This document shows positions 50,246-62,768 of a DNA stretch of 64,000 nucleotides, piece by piece. Position numbers and translations under genes: made by a program. The stretch lies in the NCBI GenBank assembly GCA_028023455.1, contig JAQFVV010006354.1:126001-190000 (forward strand). The letters are read 5' to 3'. How positions within the stretch are numbered: the first letter of the stretch is position 1; the number at the start of each line of letters is the position of its first letter. Source of the stretch: Epiperipatus broadwayi (lineage: Eukaryota; Onychophora; Udeonychophora; Euonychophora; Peripatidae). The notes beneath the pieces were generated by a model. That model ran no database searches. It was not told the origin of the DNA and saw only the letters and a list, made by a program, of their open reading frames with translations.

Positions 50246-50638
50246 TGAACCAGATACTCTATCTGCTTCAAAAGTTCCATCGTGTAGTTTAAAATGGCTT
50301 TCATATTAAAAAAGAAATATATAAGAATTTTATATTTTAGTAAGAGTATATGATATAACACACATACTTGCTTATTTTTAAAAAAGTTTTAATCTTTTTT
50401 TAAAAAAGGAAAGCATTTTAAATTTTGGGAAAGTTTTTTTTTTAATTGCATTTTTGTTTCTTGGTTCATAATCTAATTTTAATTTATTTGTAATAACAAA
50501 ACCTGTGACTTGTTTTTACATTTTTAAAAAATTAATTCTAAATAAGATTACCCTGTGTTTAATTAAGATTAAAACTGAGTTGAAGTTTTACCCTGGTCAA
50601 AAACTATTAATTAAAAGATGATGCGGGAGATAAGAATA
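50246..50638 (+). repeat. Left LTR of a degenerate LTR retrotransposon
   Basis: Begins TGAACCAGATACTCTATCTG and aligns along its whole length to 53719-54124, ending in GGGAGATAAGAAT. The two copies differ by many substitutions and small indels, so the element is old. Confidence 0.85.
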
Positions 50639-53600
50639 GATATAAATAGCCAGGTTTCAAACTAATTATTATTCAGCTGATTATTTATGATTCACTGTTG
50701 ATTTTTATTCAGCTTGTTTGATATGTATTTAACTTTTAGTATGTCAATCATTATAGCCATTTGAAATACCATGCTGTCATAGCTTCTCAAGGTTGCTGTC
50801 CACATCTGGATCAGCCATTGAGAAAATTCCATTCACTGTTTGCTGAAATTACATTATGGACTTCCATTTTACAAATAAAATCATCTCTTCAGAATGCCAA
50901 AACTAGTTATGAAGAATATTATCTACATCATGCAATGCTAAACCAACTCAAAGACAACCCCTGAATGCTAAATTGTTCCTGTTGATCATGCCCTAAAACT
51001 TAAATAAGAACTGATCTGGTACTTCTCTCCACACTCCCTACCAAAGAAATAACTCTGAAGCCATTTTGATGGACTTTAATTAAGAACATTTCTTTCCTCA
51101 CTAGAAATAAATCCAATGGACTTTACATCGAGGTAATATGCTTTTGTATTCTAACCAGGGTTTAAATCTCAGTCTAAGTCTTGGCTTAATCTTTAAAGAT
51201 ACCTATCTAGTATAAGTTTATATGCTTTTAATTGTCTTAAGTATTTTTTTATTATTGCATTTATAGTGTGTACTGGAATCTTAGTTTTAAGATTATCTAT
51301 TTTTTTTTTGTAATTTATGTATCTGGGAGTGTATCACAGGTTTTAGTATTCAAGTTTCATTTTTTTTACTAACTCTGAATAAATGCTTTGACAGATATTA
51401 GTAATTTTCTTTTAATTCACCTGTCCCTTTCATTGTGCAATAATTAATTTTTAATAAGTTTAGTTTGCATTTCCTGCAGATTGCAAATCTTTTGGCTGGT
51501 GGTTTATTGTGTATAGTGTTCTGATTTTCTGAAGTTGGAGATTTTGTTTCTTCTTTCTAAGATTGCATAAGATCACAATCATTTCTCAGATGTTCTGGTC
51601 TTGTATGTGAAGTTAACCATGAATTTCCTTAAAAGTGGTATATCATGAGCTATCCCGCAGGCATATGACATTCTTGGTCTCGACACATTATTCCAGGCCA
51701 AAAAATGCTCACCCATGGTGTTCTGTTAATTTCCTATAATATCCTATTCTTTCACTATCTCTGAATTAGAAAGTTAGATTTTTTTTAATTATTGGTCAGA
51801 AAACAAACCTATCTGCCAGGGTGTTCTCTGTTTTAATAGTCATGTACACTTTCTGGTAAATACACTGTGAAACTAAGTCAAACTTACTTATGGTATTTGA
51901 CAGTCATTTACTTAAATATTTTGCTGAATTGAATAAATCTTAAAATTTCTTTTATAAATACTTTGGCTGATGTTCGTCTCTGTTTTCTTTTTCAATTGTC
52001 TGAACAATAGTTAAGATCTTTTGCTATCTCCCTGTGTTTAGCTGATATCAATCATCATCATCATTGACTTTTGATCAGAGTAAATTAAATTTTCCAGGTA
52101 TGCAGTGACCTGGTTGTGCCCTCTGTGATCAAAAGAAGATAGAATGATCAGCACATAGTATATTTGAATTTTAACACTACCAACTTGGGGCTTCGAGTTT
52201 AAAACCCATGTGAGATTTTTTTCAGACAATTGAGGAATATTTTGGTGTAGGAGGCAAGATTTAAGTATTAAAGATCAGTTTGGGTTATTCATTCTTATTG
52301 ATTGCTGGAACAGTTTAGAGTAGGAGGTTAGTATTTTTAACATGATATAAATAAATAAAACTGTTAAATAGCATTTTTTCATAGGTTTCTATAAATGAAA
52401 GAAAGTGACAAATAAATAGTAGGTTATATTTTTGTGTGTGTGTAAAACCAAAAATAAAAAGTCAGGAATTTAAAGGAATTGAATTTGATCATTTGTAAGA
52501 ATGGAAGACTGTATAAAAATTTTTAGGGAGATAGTGTGGAACAAGAATCTGGTTTCTTTTAAAACCATCAGATAGTAGAAAAAGAAATGTCAGAGATTCA
52601 GGTAATGATGAAAATGATGATGGAATTAATGAAAGAAAACAGAAATAAATCACCAGTTACTGGAAATGAACCAGAGCCAGCAGACAATGATAAAAGAAAT
52701 GAGGGAAGAGAATAGAGTAATAATGTAAGAGTTCAGAGCTGAGATGAGAGGAATGAGATAGGCTGTTGAAATAGTAAAAGAGGATATGAAAGAGGTGAGG
52801 GATGGATTGGAACAAGGTAGCATTAAAACAGATGACTTAGAATTGAAGATAGGAAGAGTGGAGAAAAATCATGAAGCTATTGCAATAATAAAAAATCTGA
52901 CTGATGAAAGTGAGGAAGTTGAAGTGGTAAGAGATGTAAGCAAAGGGAAAGATGAAGTAAAGCAAGAGAATGTTAGAATACATAATGGTGGATGGAGATT
53001 GGATTCAAATAGATAGTGTGGAGGGAAGTAGAAAATATAGACCAAGAGATAGAAAATAAAGACAGAAAATCATGTAAAAGAGTCTCTTCAAGAAACTAAA
53101 AAGAAATTGGTTAAAATAACTGTTTTTAATACGAATTTGAAAATAAGAAAAGGGTTAAGAAAAAGTTGATGGAATATGATTTTAAAGCAAAAATAGAAGC
53201 CTCTTATAAAACAAACTTATTCAACATACTCAAAAAGACTGTAGAAAAGGAATTCTTTCTGTTTACTAGGATTGATATGATCAAAAATAAACTAGGACAG
53301 TTTGAAGAACTATGGAGTTTTGCTAATCACAAGGATCTTCAGGTATATGAGGTAGAAAATGAAACAATGTGAAAGAGATAAGGCAACGAATTATAAGCCA
53401 GGAAAATACAAGAGGGGAAAGGCAACCTATATATCATGGAACTAGTTAACAGAGAAAAAGAACCACCACATAAAGATTAAGGGGTTTGATTTTATAGTAT
53501 TCAGACATTTTTTTCTTTAAAAAACTAGGAAATTTGTTACTGGATTATGAGAATGGATAAAGTTATTTTAATGAAATAAGATATTCTTTTAGTGTGAGTG

Positions 53601-53718
53601 CAGGGCAAACATTCAGCCGGGAATTTTTAAATGTGTAAAAGTTTTAAATGCTTAAAAGCTTAAATATATATTGCACAGGAATGCTTTTATTTTTTTTTTC
53701 ATGGTGTTATGGGGCAGT
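50639..53718 (+). mobile_element. Internal region of LTR retrotransposon (no pol recognised)
   Basis: About 3.1 kb between the two LTRs. Besides the coiled-coil remnant (52588-53015) it has short plus-strand open frames at 50761-50964 and 53166-53372 that I cannot assign. No protease, YxDD box or integrase motif was seen, so the element is non-autonomous or has lost pol. I could not identify a convincing primer-binding site or polypurine tract. Confidence 0.6.
52588..53015 (+). pseudogene. Gag-like coiled-coil remnant
   Basis: Opens MSEIQVMMKMMMELMKENRN, then shifts frame and, with two stops, continues as a Glu/Lys/Met-rich stretch including MIKEMREENRVIM and VEIVKEDMKEVRDGLEQG, to a stop at about 53016. 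The heptad-like spacing of hydrophobic residues suggests a long coiled coil. The arrangement (5' half of an LTR element, coiled coil, no enzyme motifs) is that of gag, and it resembles in style the minus-strand remnant at 18357-19532. Frameshift and stops make it non-functional. No zinc knuckle is seen. Confidence 0.5.
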
Positions 53719-54124
53719 TGAACCGGATACTCTATCCGCTTCAAAAGTTCCATCGCGTAGTTTAAAATGGCCGTCGTATTTTTTTTTAAGTTTTTAAAAA
53801 AGAAAGATATCAAAAGTTTATATTTTATACTCGCTTATTTTTAAAAAAGTTTTAATCTTTTAAAGAAAAAAAGAAAAGCATTTTAAATTTTGGGAAAGTT
53901 TTTTTTGTTGTTGTTTAATTGCATTTTTGTTTCTTGGTTCATAATCTAATTTTAATTTATTTGTAATAACAAAACCTGACACTTATTTTTACATATATTT
54001 ATTTTTTAATTAATTCTAAATAAGATCATCCTGGTTGGAATTTGTAATTAAAATTAACACTGAGTTAAAGATTTGCTCTGGTTGAAAACTACTAATTAAA
54101 AGATGATGAGGGAGATAAGAATCA
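53719..54124 (+). repeat. Right LTR of the degenerate LTR retrotransposon
   Basis: Begins TGAACCGGATACTCTATCCG and ends near GGGAGATAAGAATCA; direct repeat of 50246-50638. The sequence just outside each LTR is AT-rich and does not give a clear target duplication. Confidence 0.85.
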
Positions 54125-56555
54125 TATTTACATTCAGTATTGTTTGTATAGAAAAACTTAATATAAGATTGGTAAAAACTTATTTATATGTTTGTGGTCA
54201 TTCTTTATTTATACTTGGTTTTAATATTTCCCCCAAATCCTGATCCCATAAAGAAAGGTCACTGGATGTCTTAATTAACATGAGAGATTTTCATATTCTA
54301 GCTGACATTGCTATAAATAATACAATATTAATACAATATTCTATCTTTTATTTAATGTCATGATGGTTTAGAAGATCCCCCTATTATTTACAGTATGTAC
54401 GTGATTGAGGCAAGATGTAAGTTCATGATTCAAATAATAAACAAGATATTAAAAGAAAATATGAAAAAAGAAACAGTTAACATAAGAATTGGAACAAATA
54501 AATAGAGAAAGTATATATATATCAATGTTTAAATTATCTACATATTAGATAATATCTTACTTTGTCCCATTCTTATACCGATTGGACTATTGCATAATCA
54601 AGTCTACCTTTTAACTGTTGCTGATCTAAATTAACATTGTAAATAAATATATTATTTTTACTTTTCCTTATTAATATTAAAAGCTTGGCTCTATATTAAA
54701 ATAAAGAAAATTAATTTATCCAAATCTGACATACAAACAACTGCAAGTATATGACTTCAACTTTATAACTTGGCTTGAAAGTTCATGTCAAAACTCATAA
54801 TGGTTTATTCTATCTAGTAAGCTATGTTGATCAATTTACATATAGATGTGAATACAAATGTGCACCAGATAAGATGTCTTTAATAACCTTTGAACTGGAG
54901 TTTTGAAATGTAGAGTAAAAAAAATATCATAATAAATCGGTTTGGTGGCTATTAATCCAGATGGGGAATGACAGAATAATTCCATATTGATCTTGATTCA
55001 TAGCTCCACCATGGACAATGATCCTTTTTCCCATGATGTCTCCTGCACTTAGTATTGCATGTTTGTTTTCGTTATTAATTCTATTTATTTATTTTGCTTT
55101 GAGTGGAGTATTGTCAAAGGTTATTCTTTTACTGTATAAGTTTTATATTCAGATTTTGAAACTTACAGCAGGAAATTAATGATTGTTTGGAAATTCGAAC
55201 CCTTTACTTTAGTTGTCAATCCTTAATTTTCAATTTCCTCATTTAGTTGTATTTGATCTGTATGTTTATCATCACTTTTTTGAATGTTTATAAATGAATA
55301 TTTGAAAGTATTACTGCTCCAAATAGATCGACACTTATCCTTGAACTCTAAGTACAACTACTTCGAGTAGGAAATTGTAGGTTTTTTTTAGGTAAAAAGA
55401 TTTTTTCTTTATCCTTCTTGAAAACCAAATATCTTTTGTATTTCATATATCAAGCTAGTTTGTGTTCATCATTTTTCTTCATTGTTGACATCATCTTTGA
55501 TATGTAGTAACAAATAATTTATAAATAAAAATAAGAAAATAAAGATTTGATTGTTTTCTCCATTTTAGTATTATACATATATTTTTGTTTTCTTGATTGC
55601 GTCCACTCATCAAATATACTGTGTGTTGTTCTTTTGTGTTCTTATGCATAATACATTTTGTATTAATTGTAGTTCTCTGTTTGATCAAGTTAGTTTAAAA
55701 TTTACTTTAATGTTTCTTTAGATTGGGATGTAAAGTTTAGCTTGGTTATTGGTTTGCCATTTGTGTACCCTAATTATCTAATTTTATTACTTAATAAATA
55801 ACATTAATATCATGGGACTTGAATTGGGATTGGGCCTCATGGTGTGTACTAGTTATTGGAGGGATATTGGGGGCATCCATAGACTATATATATATACACA
55901 CACATAAAAAATAGTAATAAGGTTTTTATTTAAAAAACAAACAAATCTAAGCAGTCATTTAACTTAGGAATGATTAAGCTTGATTGATGACATGAAAATG
56001 ACACATATAATATTATGTATAGTGTCAATATATATGTTGAGCATAGTCATGTGTTTCCATTCCATAAATAGTCTCTCACATAGTTGGTTAGATTGTTGCA
56101 TCTAGAAATTACTCATTGATAACAATAGTAAGTATCAATAATGGTAGTAAAGCAGGTGGTGATAAATTTTAAAGTATTATTAATCTGTTTTTTCCCTAAG
56201 TACAGGTACATGGAGTATGTGAACTTATGCACACTTACTGTTCAAGACCAGAATGGAGGACTGCACAAGTGGCTAAGAAGATATCAAGATTTAAACTTGA
56301 TATAGGTCCTCTTAGTTAAATATATAATAGAGGAAGGAAGTTTAATAAGATAGATAAATGGATATAAGTTTTTTGAAATAACAGTGAAAGTAGTATGTAT
56401 GGTATTGGATTTGCTGTAATGTTCAGTTTGGTGTCATTTATAGTTTGAATTCTTTGTATCAATGAAAGACTAATAGTATTGAAAATGGTACTAGTGCACA
56501 TTTTATTAGTGCCTACATTCCAATTCTATGTGCATAGAAGTTAAAAGTTTTCTTC
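54125..56555. other. AT-rich sequence, nothing recognised
   Basis: No family-like open frame, terminal repeat or RNA gene is seen. A (TA)n run lies near 55887-55896. Confidence 0.5.
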
Positions 56556-56673
56556 TTGAGATATTAATGTACATACTGATATATATATATATAGTAGACT
56601 TTACCCAAAATATATATATTGAGATATTAATGTACATACTGATATATATATATATAGTAGACTTTACCCAAAA
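56556..56673. repeat. 63-bp-period tandem duplication
   Basis: Two units starting TTGAGATATTAATGTACATA (56556 and 56619), each containing a (TA)n run and GTAGACTTTACCCAAAA. They are identical over the unit except for the AT linker. Confidence 0.95.
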
Positions 56674-56959
56674 GTTGCAATATTTGGTATTGGTTTTGTG
56701 AATTCAAATGGTTTGATATTATTGAATTTTTCACAGCATGTGGATTGACTGTCACACTTTATTTTGCAGAAAAACCATTATAAAGAAAAATGGATACATT
56801 CATGTTCAAAATAATAGCATTTAATAGTATACATTTTAATCAGGAGTTAGAATATAAGAGTTCACATTATGTGAGTGCTCACAAGCTCAGATTGTTGGAC
56901 AAATAATAGATTAATAGGTTCTAAGATTAAAATGATAGTTATTAAAAAAAATATTATTC

Positions 56960-57935
56960 CAATCATATTTATAAAAAAAAAAATGATGTTAGTTCTTTGG
57001 AAGAATCTATTATGTGTACTAAATTTCAACAGCTATTAAACAACAAAATTGTAATTTGGATCTTCAAGACTGTCATAATTACTGAGGCAATGACATTCTT
57101 TTAAAATGTGTGTTATGGATGAAATTAAATAAAGAGAAATCAAGACTGTTTTTTGACAATGATTGTATATTAATGATTTGATAAAAAGAAAATCTGAAAT
57201 ATTTTATGCTTGGTAGAATAATAGAATAAATGTCAAACTTCATAATAAATTTAAAAATCTGAAGGCAGAAGGATAATATATGAGAAGAAAGTTTAAAAAT
57301 AATTGGTGGATTAAAACTTCAAATAAACTATATGTATTCATGATTGTAGTCATCCTAGATCTCTTTTTTTTTTTTTGATATATTGAAAGCCAGTATATGG
57401 ATTTGGGAAATAGTATAACAATCTGTTAAGTCCATTAATGACACTTTCTTTCATTATAATCATATATCATTTTTGAATAATGATACAATATTTGAGATAA
57501 CTTAAAAATATATAAATTTATCAACATTTAGAATTGGACAAAAATATCCAGTTAACTGAAGAAAACTTCTGATGAAGTAATTGGAAAGTTTTAAATATGA
57601 TGGTGATATGTTATCTTCCAAAATATATAAAAAAATTTTTTTAGAGGTATTAGACTCATGAAGTTGTATCAATTGTATGGATGTTTTTATTATTCCAATT
57701 TTCAAAAATAAAGAGAATGGACAAGATAGCAATACTTATCATGGGATATCATTATTATCCACCATTGCAAAGGTACTTTCAATAATTTTATTGAATAGGG
57801 TGCTTCCAGTTATAGATTAATAATAATTGTAGCATCATTGTAGCTTTTGGAGAATCAAGAAGTGCTTTAAACATGGTTTTGTTAAATGGCAAATGCAAGA
57901 AAAATATCAGGAACAAAAGAATGATATATAACAAA

Positions 57936-57937
<2 letters not shown>
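56960..57937 (+). pseudogene. LINE endonuclease/reverse-transcriptase remnant
   Basis: Across all three frames the plus strand spells the usual order of a non-LTR retrotransposon: an NDLIKRKSE block (about 57172), FKNLKAEG and RRKFKNNWWIK (about 57250-57315, cf. 'LQRKLREIQNEWW'), then IYKKIFLEVLDS, and DVFIIPIFKNKE...TYHGISLLSTIAKVLSIILL (57680-57817, cf. 'VIVPIYKNKG--NNYRGISLLSVAGKIFARVLLNRL'). Next comes WQMQEKYQEQKNDI, cf. 'RQLQEKCREQN-DL'. The catalytic YxDD region would follow, but the element is cut off by a (TA)n tract and then the gypsy LTR. Many frameshifts and stops are present. Several LINE clades share these blocks, so I do not assign one. Confidence 0.82.

Positions 57938-57993
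<56 letters not shown>
57938..57993. repeat. (TA)n microsatellite
   Basis: About 27 uninterrupted TA units between the LINE remnant and the left gypsy LTR. Confidence 0.98.
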
Positions 57994-57995
<2 letters not shown>

Positions 57996-59228
57996 TAATG
58001 TCCACTGGTATATCTTGAGATTTTATATGCTTCATATTCAGTGACCAATTACGTTCGGTTTGATAATTCCCTCATAGTACATATCATATAATTTTGTCAA
58101 ATGCAGTTATTTTTTCTGGATACACAACCCGCTTATGTAACTAAAGTTGAATAATGGAGAGAAGAGAACCAGCTTTTAATTTATTTGAAGTGTGCCAGGA
58201 TTCTATATAAGAATCCACTGGCCAAACCTTTCTCATTTATTTGATGACTATGAAATTTACTTGGAATATCCGAAGCATTGTGTTTTCAAATACAGCATCG
58301 GTAGTTTATTTAATCAAATTATAATAATAGTTAATTTTAAATGAATTTAGAGAATTAATAATTAACACCTAAATATCAATGTAAGTTATATTTAAATTTA
58401 TTGATACATAATGAAATATTTATAATTTTATTGAGAGAATAAAATTTAAGGGAAAATAAATAAGTGTTAAACTACTGATAAGTTTTTATTTTAATTGATA
58501 CTACTTGAGATGACAGTCTATCACACTTAGAATTCAAGAGAAAGATCATTGATATTTGAATTAATATTGATGTATTTACCATGCATGGATTTATCTTGGG
58601 AGGAATCTGCTGATCAATATTCTTGTAAGTACTCTGTGGTTTCAGATTTAGCAGGAGATGGCTTAACTTGGAGTAATTCATGACATCGTGCAAAAAGCAA
58701 CATGGGCAAATGAACTCTTCTACTTGCACATCTTAGTATGATTTTACATGTCGGTGAGAATAGTTTGACACGCTCTTCATAATTTCTTCAACACTGAATA
58801 TTTATTTTCAACTGCTTTATTTCAGGAACAAATATGTAAGAACCTTGATGCATGATGTGTTTTTCTCTTTATCTTACTCATTTTTTGTCTCTGTGCAACT
58901 CCTGTTGACACCTGTTAATTTAGACCAAATTTAATGTAATTTAGCTTATAATGTCATCTTTATTTACTGAAGGAATGCTGTGATTTTGTTTCACATACTG
59001 CTAATGGCTTCATGATAAAGGTTTGTTTTCTTATCTTTACAAACACAAAGTAGTTTCATCTTTTGATTTTATTATACTCTTTATATCCCTCCTCTCTTTT
59101 CGATTTCTTTTAACACATACAAAAAAAAAATCTATACAACCCACATTGTCTAATCTAAATCAATAAGACCTTTAATGAAAAATAATGTTTTTTTAGGAGT
59201 TTACTTATTTAACTTTTAAATTGCTAAT
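57994..59228 (-). repeat. Left LTR (3' LTR) of minus-strand Ty3/gypsy-like element
   Basis: Direct repeat of 62769-64000. The left edge is fixed by alignment of TCTAATGTCCACTGG with TGTAACATCCACTGG in the right copy. The inner edge is uncertain because the right copy leaves the window; pyrimidine-rich sequence at 59458-59480 could be the complement of a polypurine tract, in which case the LTR would extend to about 59455. Both LTRs contain the palindrome GGATTCTATATAAGAATCC (58198-58216), a possible TATA-box region. Confidence 0.85.
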
Positions 59229-59559
59229 GCAATTTGTTCTAGGATAAAATACAGTACAATATCTTCACGGTCAATGACAAGAATAAAATATGGGGGTACA
59301 ACATTATTTTATTCTTCAACGTCAGTTGTCATTTTCATTTTAAAAAGTATACACATATGTCCAAGTCTTCAGGGTATAAATCAGGCCAGTTCATCTTGTA
59401 AGGCTATCTGCCAGGATAACTTGTTTTATATGGTTTTAAGGCACTTGCATTGAAGGTTCCCTTCTCACCCCTTTTCATTCTCAAGAGTAAATACATTTGG
59501 ACTATTCTCCCTAACTATATGGTACAGTCCCTCATAAATTCTGATACTTTTTGCATATA

Positions 59560-59830
59560 CCCTTCTCTGGCTCACTATTAGAGTTTACCCTGACCCATAC
59601 CTTGTCCTTTTTTTTCAAACTGTCAGACCTTATACCCCCCTGCCTATTTTTATGTCTGCCTCATGCCTTATCCTCAATGCTGCCCTCCTCTGTTCAGTAT
59701 CCTTATCAATATATTCAACAACTGGTAACTTAGCCCTGTAAAGTCTTGTCAGGGGTTGATGGAATTTTAGCCGAATGGGTGCAAACCATGTGTATCCATT
59801 CTCCATCCAGTTGATGTAGTTAACCACTCA
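59560..59830 (-). pseudogene. Gypsy integrase C-terminal part
   Basis: Minus-strand frames read RAKLPVVEYIDKDTEQRRAA followed, after a frame change, by KVWVRVNSNSEPEKGICKKY. That matches the region after the integrase core, where a helical linker is followed by a small barrel of the form 'GDLVWVR---P--KFQPLWEGPY'. Degenerate, with stops. Confidence 0.65.
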
Positions 59831-59960
59831 TGGTAACTGCTTCACTCATTCTTTATGGTTGGATAACATGCCTTCCCAATTTCCTCATCACTCATTCACA
59901 TGGGTTTGATTGAGGGTTACAAATGGATGACAAGATGTGCTGCAAACCCATTTTGCCTAT

Positions 59961-60200
59961 TCATTCTCTCCATTCATTCGCTATGAATGGAGTCCCATGG
60001 TCTGATAAAACTGCTTTTAGTTTGCCTACTTTAGGAAAATGTTGGGTTTCTAATATCCATATAGTGCTTTTGGCATTAGCCTGTGACATGGGGTATGGGG
60101 ACAGCCATTTTGAAAAAATGTCATAGACTACCAATATGTATCTCATCTTCTGGAATCTCAGTAATGACCCATAAAAATCACTAACTATCAGGTCATTTGG
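59961..60200 (-). pseudogene. Gypsy integrase catalytic core
   Basis: Reads NDLIVSDFYGSLLRFQKM, YILVVYDIFSKWLSPYPM, and KAVLSDHGTPFIANEW. The first catalytic Asp is in VSDFYG and the second in LSDHGTPF; the 'YILVVYD-FSKW--PYP' block is the signature of retrotransposon rve domains. The frame ends shortly after ANEWRE, before the catalytic Glu region can be read in frame, so the DD35E triad is incomplete. Downstream frames are broken. It would insert cDNA into the host chromosome if intact. Confidence 0.88.
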
Positions 60201-60313
60201 ATTTTTGGAATTATGGGGTTCAATGTACCTGCATAAGATTTGTTGGTGGGCTTTGTCTTCTGGAACAATTCACAACCTTTCAACATTTTGGCTATCTGGC
60301 ACCTCATACCCAG

Positions 60314-60520
60314 CTAGTAAAACCATATTTTCAACAGTTTTTCTGTTTTGTGAATGTCATGATGGCCATACAAACAGTGAGTATACATAGTTAATCTATC
60401 TTGCAGGGCCATGGGTATCATCATCCTCTGTGTTTCCTCATTGGTGTCTGTTAAGTACCACAACACCCTTTTTCCAATGATCTTTTCCATTTTTTTCATA
60501 CTGACTTTCTTTTGCCTCAT
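60314..60520 (-). pseudogene. Gypsy integrase zinc-binding (H2C2) region
   Basis: The minus-strand frame contains MTMYTH-type residues followed by CLYGHHDIHKTEKLLK. It corresponds to the 'H---GH-G--KT---L' part of the HHCC zinc-binding domain that precedes the integrase core. The start of the frame, from MRQKKVSMKKMEK, is in the linker from RNase H. The following cysteine pair is not in frame. Confidence 0.6.
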
Positions 60521-60648
60521 CTTTACTTTTTTCTCTCTCTAAACTATCTATAATTTCTGATATCTGGGGTTCTCTTTCTGCTTATCGCCAAAATGATTAA
60601 GGTCATCTTCCACAGATGCATCAATTTCTGTGCCCATCATTGCTAGAC

Positions 60649-60909
60649 TTATGTCTTTCGTCTGCAAATGTTTTGTGGACCTGTACCAGGATAGTGGCTT
60701 AAGAAGTCAGCCACTACATTATCCACCCCTTTACAATTTTCTCCAGAGTAATTGAATTCTTGCAGAAAAAGGCTCCAATGAATTAACCTACTATATGATA
60801 GATAACTGTGGTTAAGAATTTCAAATTTTTGTGATCGGTTCTGACTACCATCTCTGACCCTTATAGAAAATTGCTGAAATCTCTGGAATGCCCATACTGC
60901 AGCCAACAT
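60649..60909 (-). pseudogene. Gypsy RNase H C-terminal part
   Basis: The frame reads MLAAVWAFQRFQQFSIRVRDG, with later RLIHWSLFLQEFNYS and NVVADFLSHYPG. These match the 'E--A-VWA---FR-YLYG--F-V-TDH' to 'R---W---LQ-F---I-Y-PG--N-VADALSR' core of Ty3/gypsy RNase H, including the ending VADFLS. The DH of the central motif is lost (RDGSQNR). Degenerate but long enough to be certain of the domain. Confidence 0.8.
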
Positions 60910-61199
60910 TTCCTTCTGTGTTACAGAATAATTGACTTCCAGCCCATTTAAGGATCTGTATATGAAGTATATTACCCCTTAATTGCTATATTCCTGTATC
61001 TGAATCAATGCTGCATTTAGCCCATATCTGCTCCTGTCGACCTGTAATCTGCATCACCTAGGTTAGAAATTTTTCTTCGATATCTTCAAACAATACATCA
61101 TGTTTGTCCCATTCCCATGGAAACTTTTTTTGCAATAGTTGCAGCAAAGGCTCCATATCCACCATAAAATTCCAGTAGAATCTATTATAAAAGTTACAG

Positions 61200-61870
61200 T
61201 CTTAAGAAAGACTTAACTTGTCTCATTTACTTAGGGGCTAGGAATTCATTGATGGCCTGTATTTTATAAGGATGGGGCTTTATTCCTGTTTTGCTGATTA
61301 AATGTTTTAGCCACAGCTATACGGCATTTTTGTAAATTAATACAGATAATTTTATCTTTGCATTCTTGTAAAAACATCTGCAGATGTCTTAAATGCTTTT
61401 TTGGGTTCTTAGAGGCAGTTATGACATCATCCATATAAATGGTAACCAAACTTTTTATTTCAGGAGATAACATTTTGTTTGAGCACTTTAACAACCTTGC
61501 TCCATTATTTCTTAACCCAAACAGCATTTGGTTAAACTGATATGATATGCCATTATATCTGAAAGCTGTATATTTGTGGTCCACAGGGTATAATTTAATC
61601 TGTCAATAACTGGCTGTCAAGTCATATTTGAGAAAATTTCTTTATCACAGGTGTTCAATAATTTGTTCATTGGTGAAGGCACATTTGGGTCAGGCTAGGT
61701 GATTTACTTAGATTCCTAGCCTTTAAGCATAGCCTTACTAACCCATTTTTTACTATAACTATCAGGTTGTTATATGGTGATGATCCCTTTGTTATAATTT
61801 CCCATGACTCCATCCATGACAATTGTTTTTAACCTCTGCATGATATTGATGAGGCACTGGATAAGATCAC
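61200..61870 (-). pseudogene. Gypsy reverse transcriptase
   Basis: The clearest piece (61584-61264) reads KYTAFRYNGISYQFNQMLFG, then LRNNGARL and IYMDDVITASK. The catalytic YMDD box is at 61436-61447. The expected order 'YTAF----G-YQF--MPFGL-NA-A-F------ML-------V-YMDDI---S' is met. In 'FGLRNNGARL' an expected proline/threonine position is changed. Upstream (to about 61870) and downstream pieces are in other frames with stops. The enzyme would have copied the element's RNA into DNA; this copy cannot. Confidence 0.9.
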
Positions 61871-61974
61871 ACCTGATATGGTGTGTCATCAGTAATCTTA
61901 ATTTGGTGTTCATATACCTTAATTATTCCTGGTCTATCCAAAAAATTTTTCCTTATATCGCTCTAATAACTCTT

Positions 61975-62211
61975 TCACTGCCTTTTCCCATTCTTCTTTA
62001 TCTGTTTCCTCTTTGTTCCCTCCTTCTGTCTTACTTCTTTTGGCAATGCTGTTTCTTTTGATTTAAATTCTATTACTTCGTTCTCACATATAATATTTTT
62101 CTCTTTATAATTAATCAAACACCCTGTTTTATGCAAGAAGTTGGATTCTAATATTACATCACATACAAGTTTTTTCAATATCAGCAAAACATGTATATCT
62201 TTCTTTGTCAC
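61975..62211 (-). pseudogene. Gypsy protease C-terminal part and linker
   Basis: The frame contains LVCDVILESNFLHKTGCLIN, resembling the C-terminal half of retropepsin-like proteases ('---ILG-DFL---GA-ID---'), followed by a Lys/Glu-rich linker toward the reverse transcriptase. The active-site D(T/S)G is not in this frame; the segment upstream toward 62360 is broken. The call relies on position and this one block. Confidence 0.5.
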
Positions 62212-62749
62212 CCTTACTTGTACCCATACTTGTTTTGTCTGTAGTTATGCCTTTTTATTATTGACTGATGTTACTGAGGTCTTACTCACTGGCAAAGTTC
62301 ACGCATCATTAATTTGTTGCATCATACATGCATATGCAGTCTCAGACATGACTGACTGATATTTGATTATCAGAGTGAAACAAAGCCTGAACATCAATAT
62401 TATGAATCTCTATTTTAATTGTTGGACATTCTTGAGATGCAAAATTTATGGTCTCATTATCCCATTCACAAATCAGATTATCTACTCTTTTCATCTGTAT
62501 TTCACATATCTTGCTTGGTTTCTATTTATTATCTATTTTTATTAATACATTTGCTGAAATTGCCCCACCCCCAATGTCACTTTACCTTACAAGTTACTTT
62601 ATTTCCCATCATTTTGCCTACTCTCTCTCTTTTTTAACCTACATACATGAAACAAGAAAAAACAAAACTTTCTTTTTTTTGAAACATTTATATTTAAAAT
62701 TTTATTATACTATCATTTTATTCCTATCTCAGGACAGTTATTGTCGAGG

Positions 62750-62766
62750 CCTCAAGTTCGTCTGCC
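62750..62766 (-). promoter_or_regulatory. Candidate primer-binding site
   Basis: Minus strand TGGCAGACGAACTTG starts two bases inside the 5' (right) LTR, the expected place, and begins with TGG, complementary to a tRNA CCA end. I cannot assign the tRNA. Confidence 0.5.
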
Positions 62767-62768
62767 AT

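Larger units (their letters stand above)
59229..62768 (-). mobile_element. Internal region of Ty3/gypsy-like retrotransposon
   Basis: Runs on the minus strand in the order protease, reverse transcriptase, RNase H, zinc-binding domain, integrase; RNase H before integrase in this order is the Ty3/gypsy arrangement. A primer-binding-site candidate, TGGCAGACGAACTTG, begins two bases inside the right (5') LTR on the minus strand. Only about 550 bp separate that LTR from the protease, too short for gag, and no gag motif is seen. It is an internally deleted, multiply broken copy. Confidence 0.85.
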
